The notes: generated by a model not told the origin, from the sequence alone. A stretch of 53,238 nucleotides of DNA from RGIG4140 sp045635565 (GCA_045635565.1 JAZTVX010000027.1:1-53238), one strand, 5' to 3'. Counted from the first letter of the stretch, positions 1 to 9,559 are shown. Numbers and translations are program-made.

Positions 1-2529
1 CTGCGTGCGAATGATATCTGGCATAAATATCAGGAAATGCCTTTGCCCGAACCGAGTGAAGACGGAACGGATTTTGATGAATGGACAGATACCACGGGAA
101 CGGGTTATCCGATTTATATGACGTCACACCCCGATGTGGCTTTTAAAACATATGTTGAAGGTGTTTCTTCCCGTGTATGTAAAAATGTTGTGAACATGAA
201 TTTAAACGGTGTTATTCAAGGCATTCAATTTGTACAGGTTGCCCAAGAGGATGGGGATTTCGTTAAATATACAGGTTCTGCCTCCATTTGTGGGGAAGAT
301 AAAACAGATAATACAATCGTTTTTACATCATTTTTAGATTCGGAAAACAATGAAGCGGGCGAAGGACAAAGTGGTGACCCATGCGTTGAAGATGCTGATT
401 GTAGCAGTTTGTGCGGAACTGCTACATGTAATGCTGATAAAATGACGTGTCAAAACGATTGCACAGGAACAGCAAACCCACATTGTTTTGATAATGATGG
501 CACGGGTGTTTGTGTAGAATGTTTAACCAATAAAGATTGTCCGCGTGAAAATCAAATTTGTGATTTAACGAATCACAAATGCGTGGATATTCCCCAATCC
601 TGCGGTGAAGGAGACAGATTCGGAAAAGAATATCGGGCAGCAAATGGAACATGTGTCAGTTGTGATTATATGAGTGAGATTATCATTATGAATTCGGATG
701 ACAATGACGGTATTTTTGAAAAAACAGTCGGGAATGTTTCCATTGAAGATACGCATAGTGGAATAGAAATGTGTCAAGCGTGTGCACCGATTCAACATCG
801 GATTGAAGAAGCTGGAACGGGAGGAGAAAAGAAAACCTATTGTGCCACTGGTTGTGTAAAAGGAAACAGTTTTATGAGTAAAGATAAAGGCTGTATTCCG
901 TGTGATTCGCTGGAAGAATTGGCTATTCCCAATGAAGACCAAGCACGGATTCAATGTACAGCATGCGAAAATCGTGTTTGGTTTATAAAAGCAGGTATAG
1001 ATTTGTTATGTGTTTTACGCAGATGTCCTGATGGTTATTTCAAAAATTTTGGTAAATGTCGTAAATGTGTCGATTCTGAATTGTATCATGATTTTTACTC
1101 GGCTGTTTTATGGAATTCTAACGGATATTATAATTTTACAACATCAGCTGGTAATTTAAGAGAAGAATGGTCTCAAGAATGTTTAAATTGTGCTAATTCT
1201 TCAAATCCGGACTTGCGTGCAAATTATCAAATTGCTGAAGAAAAATATCAATGGACTTGTACTGATATTTGTGGGGAAACACAATTTCAAGTTTCCTCAG
1301 GTACCTGTTATGATTGTGATACAGATGTCAATCCAAGTCCGGGAGTTAATTGGGGTACTTGGTTGTCTGATAAATGTACTTCCTGTACAACGGCCAAACG
1401 AGAAGTACAAGATGGTAGATGTGTTAAAGTACGTGACAGTGATTGTTCTTCAGAACCTGTACCATCATTTATGGGAACAGATTATAAATGTTATCCGTGT
1501 GATCATAATACCCGTGTTCAAGTATTTGCAGATGCCAATAAAGACGGAATTGATGATTATAGTGGTTGTACAAGTATTTGCGGGGAAGATAAAAGATTTG
1601 TATTGAATGGCTATTGTTATAAAAAATGTGATTCAAAACAGGTTATGAGTTATGATGGTGTCTGCAAAAACTGTTCTGATATTGGTTTGTCATATTTCTT
1701 GGGTGATGGAAATTATCCGGCAATAGATGAGTTGTGTCGAACAGCATGTGGGGAAGGAATTTATGATGTTTATCATTCTGATTATCGTTATTGTGCTCCA
1801 ACAAATTGTGGAGAAGGACGATTACATGCTTTGTCGCAGGATTATAATGGTCCATGTGATAAATGTCCGACAGAAAATACCAGAACACTTTATGTAGGTA
1901 AAGATATTTATGCACAAGAATGTGAAGCCTGTGGGAATCATATGTACCAAAATAAATATTGTATTTATATAAATCCCGGCATATCAGGTGTATGCAACAG
2001 TGATAGCCCAGATACAGCAAAATGGTCGAATCATACCGCCGGCATTGGTGTGTTGTATCGTGATAATACGGGTATTTGTCGTCGATGTGATGACCAAAAT
2101 AATTCTTATGCTGCAACACAAGAAGAATGTGACAGTTGTCTTGTTAATGGTGTTCAAATCCGTCGATTGGTAAGTGGTACGTGTGTTTATGGCGGATGTA
2201 GTGAAGGTGATACGTTTAGGACGCCGACAGGTTGCACCAGTTGTTCCACTAATTCTGTTAAAGTGGAAACGACAGGACAAGATGCCACCTTGTTGTGCAC
2301 TTCCTGTCATCGTCGTATCATGACAACCGTTGATGAAAAACAATACTGTGTTCCAACATGCGATTCGGAAGAATGGCAAGATATCAATGGTGATTGTTGG
2401 AGTTCAGATACTGATGTGGGCAATAATGAAATCGGTATTGATGAATTATCGTCTCAATTATGTCGTAATGCCTCACGAACACCCAATAAAGATGCTAATA
2501 CGGGACAAGTGTATTGTCAGAAAGAGTAA
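1..2529 (+). CDS. Cysteine-rich repeat protein (5' truncated by window)
   Basis: The reading frame is open from the first base, so this is the C-terminal part of a longer protein; at least 842 residues are visible. Cysteines occur about every ten residues, mostly as CxxC pairs inside a loose repeat of the form CGE(G/D)..F....G.C..C. Examples are CGEDKRF followed by NGYCYKKC and CGEGDRF followed by NGTCVSC. No catalytic motif or membrane segment is visible. Such a cysteine content suggests an exported, disulfide-rich or growth-factor-receptor-like surface protein, but the N-terminus that would show a signal peptide lies outside the window. It ends in TAA just before a bidirectional terminator shared with the Fic gene. 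Function unknown. Confidence 0.75.
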   Translation: MRANDIWHKYQEMPLPEPSEDGTDFDEWTDTTGTGYPIYMTSHPDVAFKTYVEGVSSRVCKNVVNMNLNGVIQGIQFVQVAQEDGDFVKYTGSASICGEDKTDNTIVFTSFLDSENNEAGEGQSGDPCVEDADCSSLCGTATCNADKMTCQNDCTGTANPHCFDNDGTGVCVECLTNKDCPRENQICDLTNHKCVDIPQSCGEGDRFGKEYRAANGTCVSCDYMSEIIIMNSDDNDGIFEKTVGNVSIEDTHSGIEMCQACAPIQHRIEEAGTGGEKKTYCATGCVKGNSFMSKDKGCIPCDSLEELAIPNEDQARIQCTACENRVWFIKAGIDLLCVLRRCPDGYFKNFGKCRKCVDSELYHDFYSAVLWNSNGYYNFTTSAGNLREEWSQECLNCANSSNPDLRANYQIAEEKYQWTCTDICGETQFQVSSGTCYDCDTDVNPSPGVNWGTWLSDKCTSCTTAKREVQDGRCVKVRDSDCSSEPVPSFMGTDYKCYPCDHNTRVQVFADANKDGIDDYSGCTSICGEDKRFVLNGYCYKKCDSKQVMSYDGVCKNCSDIGLSYFLGDGNYPAIDELCRTACGEGIYDVYHSDYRYCAPTNCGEGRLHALSQDYNGPCDKCPTENTRTLYVGKDIYAQECEACGNHMYQNKYCIYINPGISGVCNSDSPDTAKWSNHTAGIGVLYRDNTGICRRCDDQNNSYAATQEECDSCLVNGVQIRRLVSGTCVYGGCSEGDTFRTPTGCTSCSTNSVKVETTGQDATLLCTSCHRRIMTTVDEKQYCVPTCDSEEWQDINGDCWSSDTDVGNNEIGIDELSSQLCRNASRTPNKDANTGQVYCQKE

Positions 2530-2553
2530 ATAAATATCTCAACATGAATAAAT

Positions 2554-2594
2554 AAAAACACCATCATTGAGAAATGACGGTGTTTTGTATTTTT
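2554..2594. terminator. Bidirectional terminator between Cys-rich gene and fic-like gene
   Basis: An 11-bp stem with one mismatch (arms 2556-2566 and 2575-2585, AAACACC..TCA) has T-rich tracts on both sides, suiting the two convergent genes. Confidence 0.75.
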
Positions 2595-3683
2595 TTAGCC
2601 CAGTGTATTTGCATTTTGTTGCATTGAACGTTTTTTTCTTGCTTGTCGTTCTGCAATTTCTTTGCGTTCCATATCCGTAATTAAGTGTGGTAAATGACGC
2701 AACCGTTTAACAGAATTTGATAATGATTTATCTAACTGTTCCAGCATAAAAATTCGATATGGAACATCATCTCCCTTTAACTGATAATGTTCGACCACAT
2801 CAAAATACCGTTGTCGGACAGTTGGATCAATCAAAATAGGTGGTAAATTATTTTGCATAAGTAATGTGTTCATAATTAAGCGAGATGTTCGTCCGTTTCC
2901 GTCCGTAAATGGGTGTATGGAAACCAAATCTAAATGAAATTTAAAGGCTTTTTCCAATTTATGTGGTATAGCATTATCACGTTCAATCATTTCTTTCATT
3001 AAAGTCGGCACTTTGACGAAATTCGGTAAAACAACTTGTGAACCTGAGAAACGAACTTTTGTTTGACGGTATGTGCCGGCACGATTTGATTCGGTTGGCA
3101 TGAGTGATTGATGTAAATCCAAAATAAATTGTTCCGTAATTGGGGCTTGTGGATTTTCAAAGGCAAATTGAAGACATTTTTCAAAACTGGTTCCGATGGC
3201 TTTTGTTTCTGTATGATAAACAGATAAAATCTGTCTTTTTTCATTAGGAACAATTGTTCCTGTTAAACGCATATTCATTTCCAAACTGCTGTATGAATGG
3301 ACAAGTTCTTGGGCAATCCAATTCCAAAACTGACCGATTTCATAACAATTATGATATAATTTCATATATGAATTAACTTTGCGTTGAACCCGACGACGCA
3401 ATAATTTGATTCTGCGAGGTGTTTTAACCGTTTTTGCATTTTCTTTTGTATTTGTTTTTGTTTGTTTCGGGGTTTGAGACGCCTGCACTGATGGTGATAA
3501 GTGAACTCTATTCTTTTGAGAAATGTAAGCATGTAATTCTTGCTTTATGGCTTCCTGTGTTAACAGTATCTGACGACGGACAGGGGCTTCTAAAGAAACA
3601 AAGCGTTGATGTTTTTCTTCCACCGGAATGTTGGCATTCGCGAAAAAAGCAATTAAGTCATCCGTTAGTATCTGTTCAGTCAT
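2595..3683 (-). CDS. Fic-domain protein (probable AMPylase)
   Basis: The Fic core motif HPFTDGNGRTSR is complete (His at about residue 257), matching HPFx(D/E)GNGRxxR. Proteins with this motif usually transfer AMP from ATP to a hydroxyl on a target protein. The 362-residue length and helical N-terminal extension fit class II Fic proteins. Before the core lies SSLEMN, which resembles the inhibitory-helix motif (S/T)xxxE(G/N) but has Met where Gly is usual and Tyr at the Ser/Thr position. The ATG at 3683 is chosen because AGGGAG lies six bases upstream; an in-frame TTG six codons earlier has no such site. A basic linker rich in Lys, Thr and Gln (about residues 65-100) precedes the Fic part. The target is unknown. 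Confidence 0.85.
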   Translation of the reverse strand: MTEQILTDDLIAFFANANIPVEEKHQRFVSLEAPVRRQILLTQEAIKQELHAYISQKNRVHLSPSVQASQTPKQTKTNTKENAKTVKTPRRIKLLRRRVQRKVNSYMKLYHNCYEIGQFWNWIAQELVHSYSSLEMNMRLTGTIVPNEKRQILSVYHTETKAIGTSFEKCLQFAFENPQAPITEQFILDLHQSLMPTESNRAGTYRQTKVRFSGSQVVLPNFVKVPTLMKEMIERDNAIPHKLEKAFKFHLDLVSIHPFTDGNGRTSRLIMNTLLMQNNLPPILIDPTVRQRYFDVVEHYQLKGDDVPYRIFMLEQLDKSLSNSVKRLRHLPHLITDMERKEIAERQARKKRSMQQNANTLG

Positions 3684-3715
3684 TAACAACTCCCTGTTCA
3701 ATTTATGTGTAAAGC

Positions 3716-3744
3716 ATTATATCACACAATTTGATAAATTTCAA
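3716..3744 (-). promoter_or_regulatory. Sigma70-type promoter of the Fic gene
   Basis: On the minus strand TTGAAA (3739-3744), a 17-bp spacer and TATAAT (3716-3721) lie about 30 bases before the chosen ATG. Confidence 0.75.
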
Positions 3745-3805
3745 TCATTTTTTTGAAAAAATTGACAAAGAATTGTATAAAGTATGTCATTTTGTGAAAA
3801 AAGAC

Positions 3806-3834
3806 TTGAAAGCACATGTAAGCATGTTTATAAT
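3806..3834 (+). promoter_or_regulatory. Sigma70-type promoter of the nucleotidase gene (leaderless?)
   Basis: TTGAAA (3806-3811), a 17-bp spacer and a perfect TATAAT (3829-3834). With the last -10 base at -7, transcription would begin at the A of the ATG at 3841, and no ribosome-binding site is visible. The promoter lies downstream of an in-frame ATG at 3784, arguing against that upstream start. Confidence 0.7.
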
Positions 3835-3840
3835 GCTTTT

Positions 3841-5370
3841 ATGATGAAATTGAAAAGTTATCTTTTGGGATTGATTTTGTTGTTGGCAGGGTGTTCGCAA
3901 AATCAAAATTTAACGTTGAATGTTATACATACAAATGATTTGCATTCTCATCTGTTACCGTTTAACGATTATGCGAATTGTTCGATAGATAGTGAAGATT
4001 GTTTGGGTGGATTTGCCCGTCTTGTAACTTTTTTGCAAAAGGAAAAACAAAATCCAAATACTCTTGTTTTAGATGCTGGTGATCGATTTACTGGAACATC
4101 ATTTTATACATTGACGAAAAGTCAATATTTGACGCCTTTGTTTAAAATGATGCCGTATGATGTTATTACATTGGGAAATCACGAATTTGATGATAATTTA
4201 TCACAGACGGAATCTTTTTTGTCTGATTGGCAGGTGCCGGTTGTTGTCGCAAATATGAATGTACCGTCAACAGAAACATTGTCATCATTGGTTAAACCAT
4301 TTGTTATTTTAGAACGTGAACAACGTAAAATCGGTGTTATCGGGTTGTTAACACCCGAAACGAATGTCATGAAACCGTCGGGTATTCAAATAACGGATAT
4401 TCATGAAACGTTAACTCGAACAATTGATATTTTGAAACAAGAAAATGTTGATATTATTTTTGTGTTATCACATATCGGTTTGATGGCGGACAAAGAAATT
4501 GCCAAACATTTTCCGGATATTGATGTCATTGTCGGGGGTCATTCACATTCTTTGTTAAGTAATGATGCACAACAATTTAATCGAATTGATAATTATCCGA
4601 TTGTATGTAATGAAGGGAAAACAGTTGTTGTATCTGTTGGGAAAGGGGGGCAATTTGTCGGGAAATTGTCGGTTGAATTTGATGAAAAGGGTCAGATTGT
4701 TTCTTATCAAGGGGACAGTATTCCTATGTCGCATGAAATTCCTAATGATACAGAGGCTCGTGAACAAATCAAACAGGCTGAAAAAAAATTACACCATATT
4801 TTGCATGAAGAAATTGCCTCGATACGACAAGATTACGGCTTTACACCAGGCACGAATTATTGTAGTGAAAACTGTTTGATCGGGGAGTATGTTGCAACAC
4901 AGTTATATCGGGCTTATCCGACAATTGACGGTGTTTTGTTAAATGCCGGTTCTTTTCGTCGAGGGTTAAAACAGGGTAACATACAATACCAACACTTAAT
5001 TGAAGTTTATCCGTATGATAATGAAGCCGTTTTGATAACATTGACGGGAGCCGAATTGCAATCATATCTTGTGCATGGTATTTCACGTTATCAAACCGAA
5101 AGTAAAACAAATGAATTGCTGCAAACAGCAGGTGTTCGTTACACATTTTCACCTGTTGATAAAGTACCGCGACACGTTGTTATAGGGGGTAAACCACTTG
5201 ACCTTAATCGAACATATACGTTTTTAACATCTCAATTTTTAGCCGAGGGTGGTGATGATTACCCGATAAAATCTTATCAAAAAACAGGTCGTTCGATTCG
5301 CACTATTTTGAAAGAACAAATCACAGTAATGCCCGATGTTGATATTCAAAATCCTGTTCAAATAGAGTAG
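3841..5370 (+). CDS. 5'-nucleotidase/UshA-family metallophosphatase lipoprotein
   Basis: The start at 3841 gives a lipoprotein signal (MKLKSYLLG.., hydrophobic core, lipobox LLAGC), so the enzyme is probably anchored on the periplasmic side of a membrane. Calcineurin-like metallophosphatase motifs follow in order: HTNDLHSH, DAGDRFTG, TLGNHEFDD and GGHSHS, supplying the usual Asp, His and Asn metal ligands. The second half matches the 5'-nucleotidase C-terminal substrate domain, with an NAGSFRRG segment and a tail with FLAEGGDDY. UshA relatives hydrolyse nucleotides or UDP-sugars to nucleosides. It stands alone, divergent from the Fic gene; the next operon has its own promoter. The exact substrate cannot be read from sequence. 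Confidence 0.9.
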   Translation: MMKLKSYLLGLILLLAGCSQNQNLTLNVIHTNDLHSHLLPFNDYANCSIDSEDCLGGFARLVTFLQKEKQNPNTLVLDAGDRFTGTSFYTLTKSQYLTPLFKMMPYDVITLGNHEFDDNLSQTESFLSDWQVPVVVANMNVPSTETLSSLVKPFVILEREQRKIGVIGLLTPETNVMKPSGIQITDIHETLTRTIDILKQENVDIIFVLSHIGLMADKEIAKHFPDIDVIVGGHSHSLLSNDAQQFNRIDNYPIVCNEGKTVVVSVGKGGQFVGKLSVEFDEKGQIVSYQGDSIPMSHEIPNDTEAREQIKQAEKKLHHILHEEIASIRQDYGFTPGTNYCSENCLIGEYVATQLYRAYPTIDGVLLNAGSFRRGLKQGNIQYQHLIEVYPYDNEAVLITLTGAELQSYLVHGISRYQTESKTNELLQTAGVRYTFSPVDKVPRHVVIGGKPLDLNRTYTFLTSQFLAEGGDDYPIKSYQKTGRSIRTILKEQITVMPDVDIQNPVQIE

Positions 5371-5417
5371 GGGTTCTTGCTAATGGTATCATAACAGGTT
5401 GTTACATAAAAAAATGC

Positions 5418-5446
5418 TTGTATCAACATAAAAAATATCGTATAAA
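5418..5446 (+). promoter_or_regulatory. Promoter of the phosphonate operon
   Basis: TTGTAT (5418-5423), a 17-bp spacer and TATAAA (5441-5446). The predicted leader is about 58 bases, with TAGGAT upstream of the first ATG. Confidence 0.7.
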
Positions 5447-5510
5447 GTGCTACTAGATTTTTGAGTGTTTTTATCTGATAAATTTTATAGATTCATCGGT
5501 AGGATTTATT

Positions 5511-6773
5511 ATGATTTTAACATTCTTTGTCGTATTGCTTTTCAGTAGTTTTTCGGCATATGCTTATATCGATCCGGCAACGGGAAGTGCTTTTTTTTCC
5601 GTTTTTATGGCGATTGTTTCATTCTTTATTTGTTGTTTTTATTTCTTAGTGGATAGATTTTTTTTACTACCGGCATTTTTTCGAAAGAAAATTCAATCAG
5701 CAGATATTATTTTGTATTCGGAAGGCAAAAAATATTGGCGTTTGTTTCAACCGATTTTGGATGAATTGGATAAAAGGGGTATGCAGGCTGTTTTTTATAC
5801 GTCATCGGTTGATGACGGGTGTTTTAATCAGACATATCAGCATATTTCTTGTCAGTTTATCGGAGAAGGAAACAAAGCCTATGCAAAATTAGCATTTGTG
5901 CGGGCAAAATTGGTTGTTATGACAACGCCCGGTCTTAATGTTTATCAATTAAAAAAATCAAAATATGTTAATCATTATATCCATATTTATCATGCGTTGG
6001 CGGATTGTTGTTCATATCGATTATTCGGTACGGATTATTATGATACGTTGTTGGTTGCCAATCGGGAAAATATGAAGTATGTGCGTGATATTGAGGAAAA
6101 ACGTCATTTACCTGCCAAAGAATTAGTTGTTGTCGGTGAAGTTTGGTTGGATCAGTTAAAGGAACAAATTGATTCGTTTAAGGGGATAAAAAACGATCTG
6201 AAAACGGTTTTGTTGGCTCCTACATGGGGCAAAGAATCGTTATTATCAAAGTTTGAACATCGTATTATTGATGTTCTTTTACAAGCGGATTATACGGTTA
6301 TTATCCGTCCACATCCTCAAATGAAAACAGATAATCCGACGTTATTATCCGTATTAGAGAAACGTTACAAAGATAATTCAAAAGTTGTTTGGGATTATCA
6401 ATTGTCTGCTGTCGAATCTATGTTAAAATCGGTGGTTCTCATTTCCGATTTTTCGGGTATTATTTTTGAATATGCGTTTTTGTTGCATAAACCGGTTATT
6501 ATTGTTAATAAAAATCTTAATTTAGAACAATATGATGCTTCTGATTTGCCTTATTTAACATGGCGTTACACAGCCTGGGAAAAAATCGGTCGTTGTGTTT
6601 CGGATGATGATGTTTCTTTGTTGCCGAGTATGATATCGCAAGTTGTTAATCAGGATTATATGACACAACAAATTGTGGAAACGGCTAGTTTGTACTGGCA
6701 GGAACAGGGACGGGCTACGCAAAATATTGTTAATTATTTGGAAAATAAATTGAAAGATATGTCTGCATGTTAG
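5511..6773 (+). CDS. Membrane-anchored CDP-glycerol glycerophosphotransferase-like protein
   Basis: An N-terminal hydrophobic segment contains the motif AYIDPATGSA, followed by a second hydrophobic stretch ending near residue 55. The remainder resembles the TagB/TagF-type glycerophosphotransferase fold: APTWGKES, an RPHPQMK segment and SDFSGIIFEYAFLHKPVII, the C-terminal nucleotide-binding signature. Relatives transfer the phosphoalcohol from a CDP- or CMP-activated donor to a glycan or lipid at the cytoplasmic membrane face. No teichoic acid genes are nearby. Because the operon makes and activates a phosphonate, a CMP-phosphonate donor is a reasonable inference. It is the first gene of the five-gene operon; its stop overlaps the next start (ATGTTAG). 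Not every family catalytic His could be placed with certainty. Confidence 0.75.
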   Translation: MILTFFVVLLFSSFSAYAYIDPATGSAFFSVFMAIVSFFICCFYFLVDRFFLLPAFFRKKIQSADIILYSEGKKYWRLFQPILDELDKRGMQAVFYTSSVDDGCFNQTYQHISCQFIGEGNKAYAKLAFVRAKLVVMTTPGLNVYQLKKSKYVNHYIHIYHALADCCSYRLFGTDYYDTLLVANRENMKYVRDIEEKRHLPAKELVVVGEVWLDQLKEQIDSFKGIKNDLKTVLLAPTWGKESLLSKFEHRIIDVLLQADYTVIIRPHPQMKTDNPTLLSVLEKRYKDNSKVVWDYQLSAVESMLKSVVLISDFSGIIFEYAFLLHKPVIIVNKNLNLEQYDASDLPYLTWRYTAWEKIGRCVSDDDVSLLPSMISQVVNQDYMTQQIVETASLYWQEQGRATQNIVNYLENKLKDMSAC

Positions 6774-9559
6774 ATTCATTGTTTTATCTTTTTATTCAAC
6801 CTTTTGTGTATTTTATTTCATCGTTTGTGGACATATTTTATCCGATTTTATCTATCAATGCGTTTGTGGGTATTGTGTTGGTTAGTTTGTTCGTTCAGAT
6901 AATATGTCAGCCTATTTATCGAACGGCCCAACACTTTATTGATAAAGATAATATCAAAATAGCCGACATGAAATGGCGTATCGATACGATTATTAAACAT
7001 TTTGCCGGACAGGAACGACGAATGTTATTAAATACATATTATCGTCAAAATCATTTTCATCCGTTGTTATCTAGTTTTAAAAATTCTTTTGTTATCTTGA
7101 TTCAAGTGCCGTTTTTTTTAGCGGCGTATAAGGTTTTTACACGGAGTGGAACGCTTTTTCAAAGTCCCGTTTTTAATCAAATTAACGAATCTTTTTCTCT
7201 TTTTTCATTTCAAATCAATGTGCTGCCGATTGTGATGACGGTTGTGAACATTGTGTCTGTTTTTATTTTTTTGAAACATGCAACCATAACGGCAAAAATG
7301 AAAGCCTGCCTATTACCAGCGGTGTTTTTGATTTTGTTGTATTATGCTCCACCTGAAATAGTGATTTATTGGTTATTAAATAATGTTTATTCTTTGTTGC
7401 GAAATATAAGTTTATCTTATAATCAATACAGTCGTTGGGCAAATGTTTTGACCGGCATATTACTTGTTTGTTTTGCATTGATTGTTAATTCAACCATAGC
7501 ATCAATCGTGTTGATGAGTGTTTTGTGCTGTTTAGGTCTGTTGATTTATATCATGAAAAAGAAATCTTTGTTAAAACGAGTTAACCCAATAACCGTTCGA
7601 ATATGTATTGGATGGGGATTGTTGTTGATGTCATTATACTATCAGCCGATGTTGCCTTTATTTTTTGTTTATATTCTGATACAGATATTACAAGTCGGAT
7701 ATTGGATTTATCAAAAGTATCACATCAAAGCAGGTGGTATTCGAACAATGTTTGTTGTCGGTTTGATGATGAGTTGTTTAACCGGTTTTGTGATTCCAAT
7801 AACGATTATGTCATCGTCTGTCGTTGATTTTATGATTTATGCACCAATTCGTACAATCATATGGTTACATTTTTTGACGTGTGTCGGTTGTTTTGTTGTG
7901 ATACCTGTGGTGATATTTTACTTGCTAAAACCACAGCAACGGCCTTTTTTATGTTTTTGTATAGGCTGTTTATTTTGTTTTATGGTCATCAACTGGTTTT
8001 TGTTTAATCCACCGACAGGTAATATTTCCGTTTTTATGATATTTAGTTTGTTTGTTGAATTTCCTGTTACATACTTGTTACTGATAAAAGGTATCATCTT
8101 ATTTGTCGGGGCTGTTTTTATGTGGCAGATTATTACTTGCCTGAAAGTAAAAATTCAAACGATTTTTGTGTGTTCATTTTTGATTTCTTTGATGTTTTTC
8201 GGATATAAAGCGAATTATGTCATACAAGAACAAATAACTGAATATACAAACAATCAAGACAAATCAGAAACACAAACCGTTTTTGAATTGAGTGCCAATC
8301 AGCCCAATGTTTTGATTTTGTTTTTAGATAGAGCCATTTCTTCGTTTTTGCCACAAATTTTAAAGGAGCAACCCGAATTTAAAACTATTTTTTCCGGTTT
8401 TACATTCTATCCGAATACGATTGCTTTTGCTCGGCAAACGTTGTATTCAGCCCCATCTTTGTTGGGTGGATATGAATATACGCCGAATCGCCTGCAAAAG
8501 GATACAACTCGTTCCATGCGTGAAAAATATAATGAATCTGTATCGGTACTGCCGTTTTTGTTTAAAGAAAATGGATATGATGTATCGATGAATTGGATTC
8601 CCTTTTTTAATTTCGAAGATTATTATCAGGGAGATTTATTTCATAAAGCCGGTATGACTTATGATGGTCCCCATAATAAAACGGTTGTTGATTTAAAAGA
8701 TTTACCGAAGATTAAACGTGTCTTGTTTAACAACTTGTTTTATTTTTCATTGTTAAATGTTATGCCTGAAATCGGGTATGATGTGATGTACCGTCTGTAT
8801 GCTGAATCTTTTTTAAATAATCAGGATTATAATCCCCGCTTTGTTCATTTATATGATACAAAACAACAATATGATTTACTCAAAAATATTCAGGTTTGTG
8901 TCAAGGAAACGGCCCAACCTTCTTTTATATTACACTATAATTTATTGGCACATTCTCCATCTTTTTTAACACAAGAATACACAATCCCACAAAATCCTAC
9001 CGAAGAAGTTAAAACTTTGCCGAATATGTATATGCCCGGTACTGTTCAACATTATCAGGTCAATATGGCATCATATCGGTTAATTGGCGATTTGTTGCGT
9101 TCGTTAAAAGAAAAAGGTGTTTATGATAACACAAGAATTTTAATTGTTTCGGATCACGGATATGGTATTTGTATTTCATCGGAAATAGATTCGGAGTTAA
9201 TTCATAATTCGGCTTTATTACTTGTGAAAGATTTTTATCAAACGGGACCATTGAAAACGGATAAAACGTTTATGACGACGGCAGATGTCCCGTCTTTAAG
9301 TGTTCAAAATGTGATTCAAAATCCCGAAAATCCTTTTACGGATAAGAAACTTGATTCAAGTGATAAAACAAACGGCGTTGATGTGATTTACAGTCCGTTA
9401 CCGAAATGGCATCCACGCCACTGGGATAATATTGACCGAACAAATTTATATACGAAAGAAGATAACCTCCAATTTATTCACATCACGCCTGAAGGTATTT
9501 TAAATAAAAGATTAAAAGATTTTAAGATTATTGATAGTCAAGTAAAGGAGATAAAATGA
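6767..9559 (+). CDS. YidC/Oxa1-like domain fused to an LTA-synthase/sulfatase-fold domain
   Basis: Residues 1-220 resemble YidC: a helix at 32-50, a charged amphipathic stretch (DMKWRIDTIIKHF..RRMLLNTYYRQN), a helix with ILIQVPFFLAAYKVF, then two further helices. At the position of the conserved YidC groove Arg there is Gln44 (LFVQIICQP against the usual LLVRLLLFP). Several more membrane segments follow to about residue 490. The C-terminal 400 residues have the alkaline-phosphatase/sulfatase fold seen in LtaS and phosphoethanolamine transferases: Asp521 in LFLDRA, nucleophile candidate Thr558 in RQTLYSAPSLLGG, and Asp796-His797 in SDHGYG. The gene sits between a phosphotransferase-like gene and PEP mutase, overlapping each by a few bases. 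An extracytoplasmic phosphonate or phosphoglycerol transferase is inferred. Confidence 0.8.
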   Translation: MLDSLFYLFIQPFVYFISSFVDIFYPILSINAFVGIVLVSLFVQIICQPIYRTAQHFIDKDNIKIADMKWRIDTIIKHFAGQERRMLLNTYYRQNHFHPLLSSFKNSFVILIQVPFFLAAYKVFTRSGTLFQSPVFNQINESFSLFSFQINVLPIVMTVVNIVSVFIFLKHATITAKMKACLLPAVFLILLYYAPPEIVIYWLLNNVYSLLRNISLSYNQYSRWANVLTGILLVCFALIVNSTIASIVLMSVLCCLGLLIYIMKKKSLLKRVNPITVRICIGWGLLLMSLYYQPMLPLFFVYILIQILQVGYWIYQKYHIKAGGIRTMFVVGLMMSCLTGFVIPITIMSSSVVDFMIYAPIRTIIWLHFLTCVGCFVVIPVVIFYLLKPQQRPFLCFCIGCLFCFMVINWFLFNPPTGNISVFMIFSLFVEFPVTYLLLIKGIILFVGAVFMWQIITCLKVKIQTIFVCSFLISLMFFGYKANYVIQEQITEYTNNQDKSETQTVFELSANQPNVLILFLDRAISSFLPQILKEQPEFKTIFSGFTFYPNTIAFARQTLYSAPSLLGGYEYTPNRLQKDTTRSMREKYNESVSVLPFLFKENGYDVSMNWIPFFNFEDYYQGDLFHKAGMTYDGPHNKTVVDLKDLPKIKRVLFNNLFYFSLLNVMPEIGYDVMYRLYAESFLNNQDYNPRFVHLYDTKQQYDLLKNIQVCVKETAQPSFILHYNLLAHSPSFLTQEYTIPQNPTEEVKTLPNMYMPGTVQHYQVNMASYRLIGDLLRSLKEKGVYDNTRILIVSDHGYGICISSEIDSELIHNSALLLVKDFYQTGPLKTDKTFMTTADVPSLSVQNVIQNPENPFTDKKLDSSDKTNGVDVIYSPLPKWHPRHWDNIDRTNLYTKEDNLQFIHITPEGILNKRLKDFKIIDSQVKEIK

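Noticed and set aside
1643..2119. Long minus-strand frame, His/Tyr-rich
   Set aside because: Antisense to the Cys-rich repeat gene; composition reflects reversed Cys/Asp/Asn codons.
3784..3840. Longer N-terminus for the nucleotidase (ATG at 3784)
   Set aside because: It would lie upstream of a strong promoter and would bury the lipoprotein signal.
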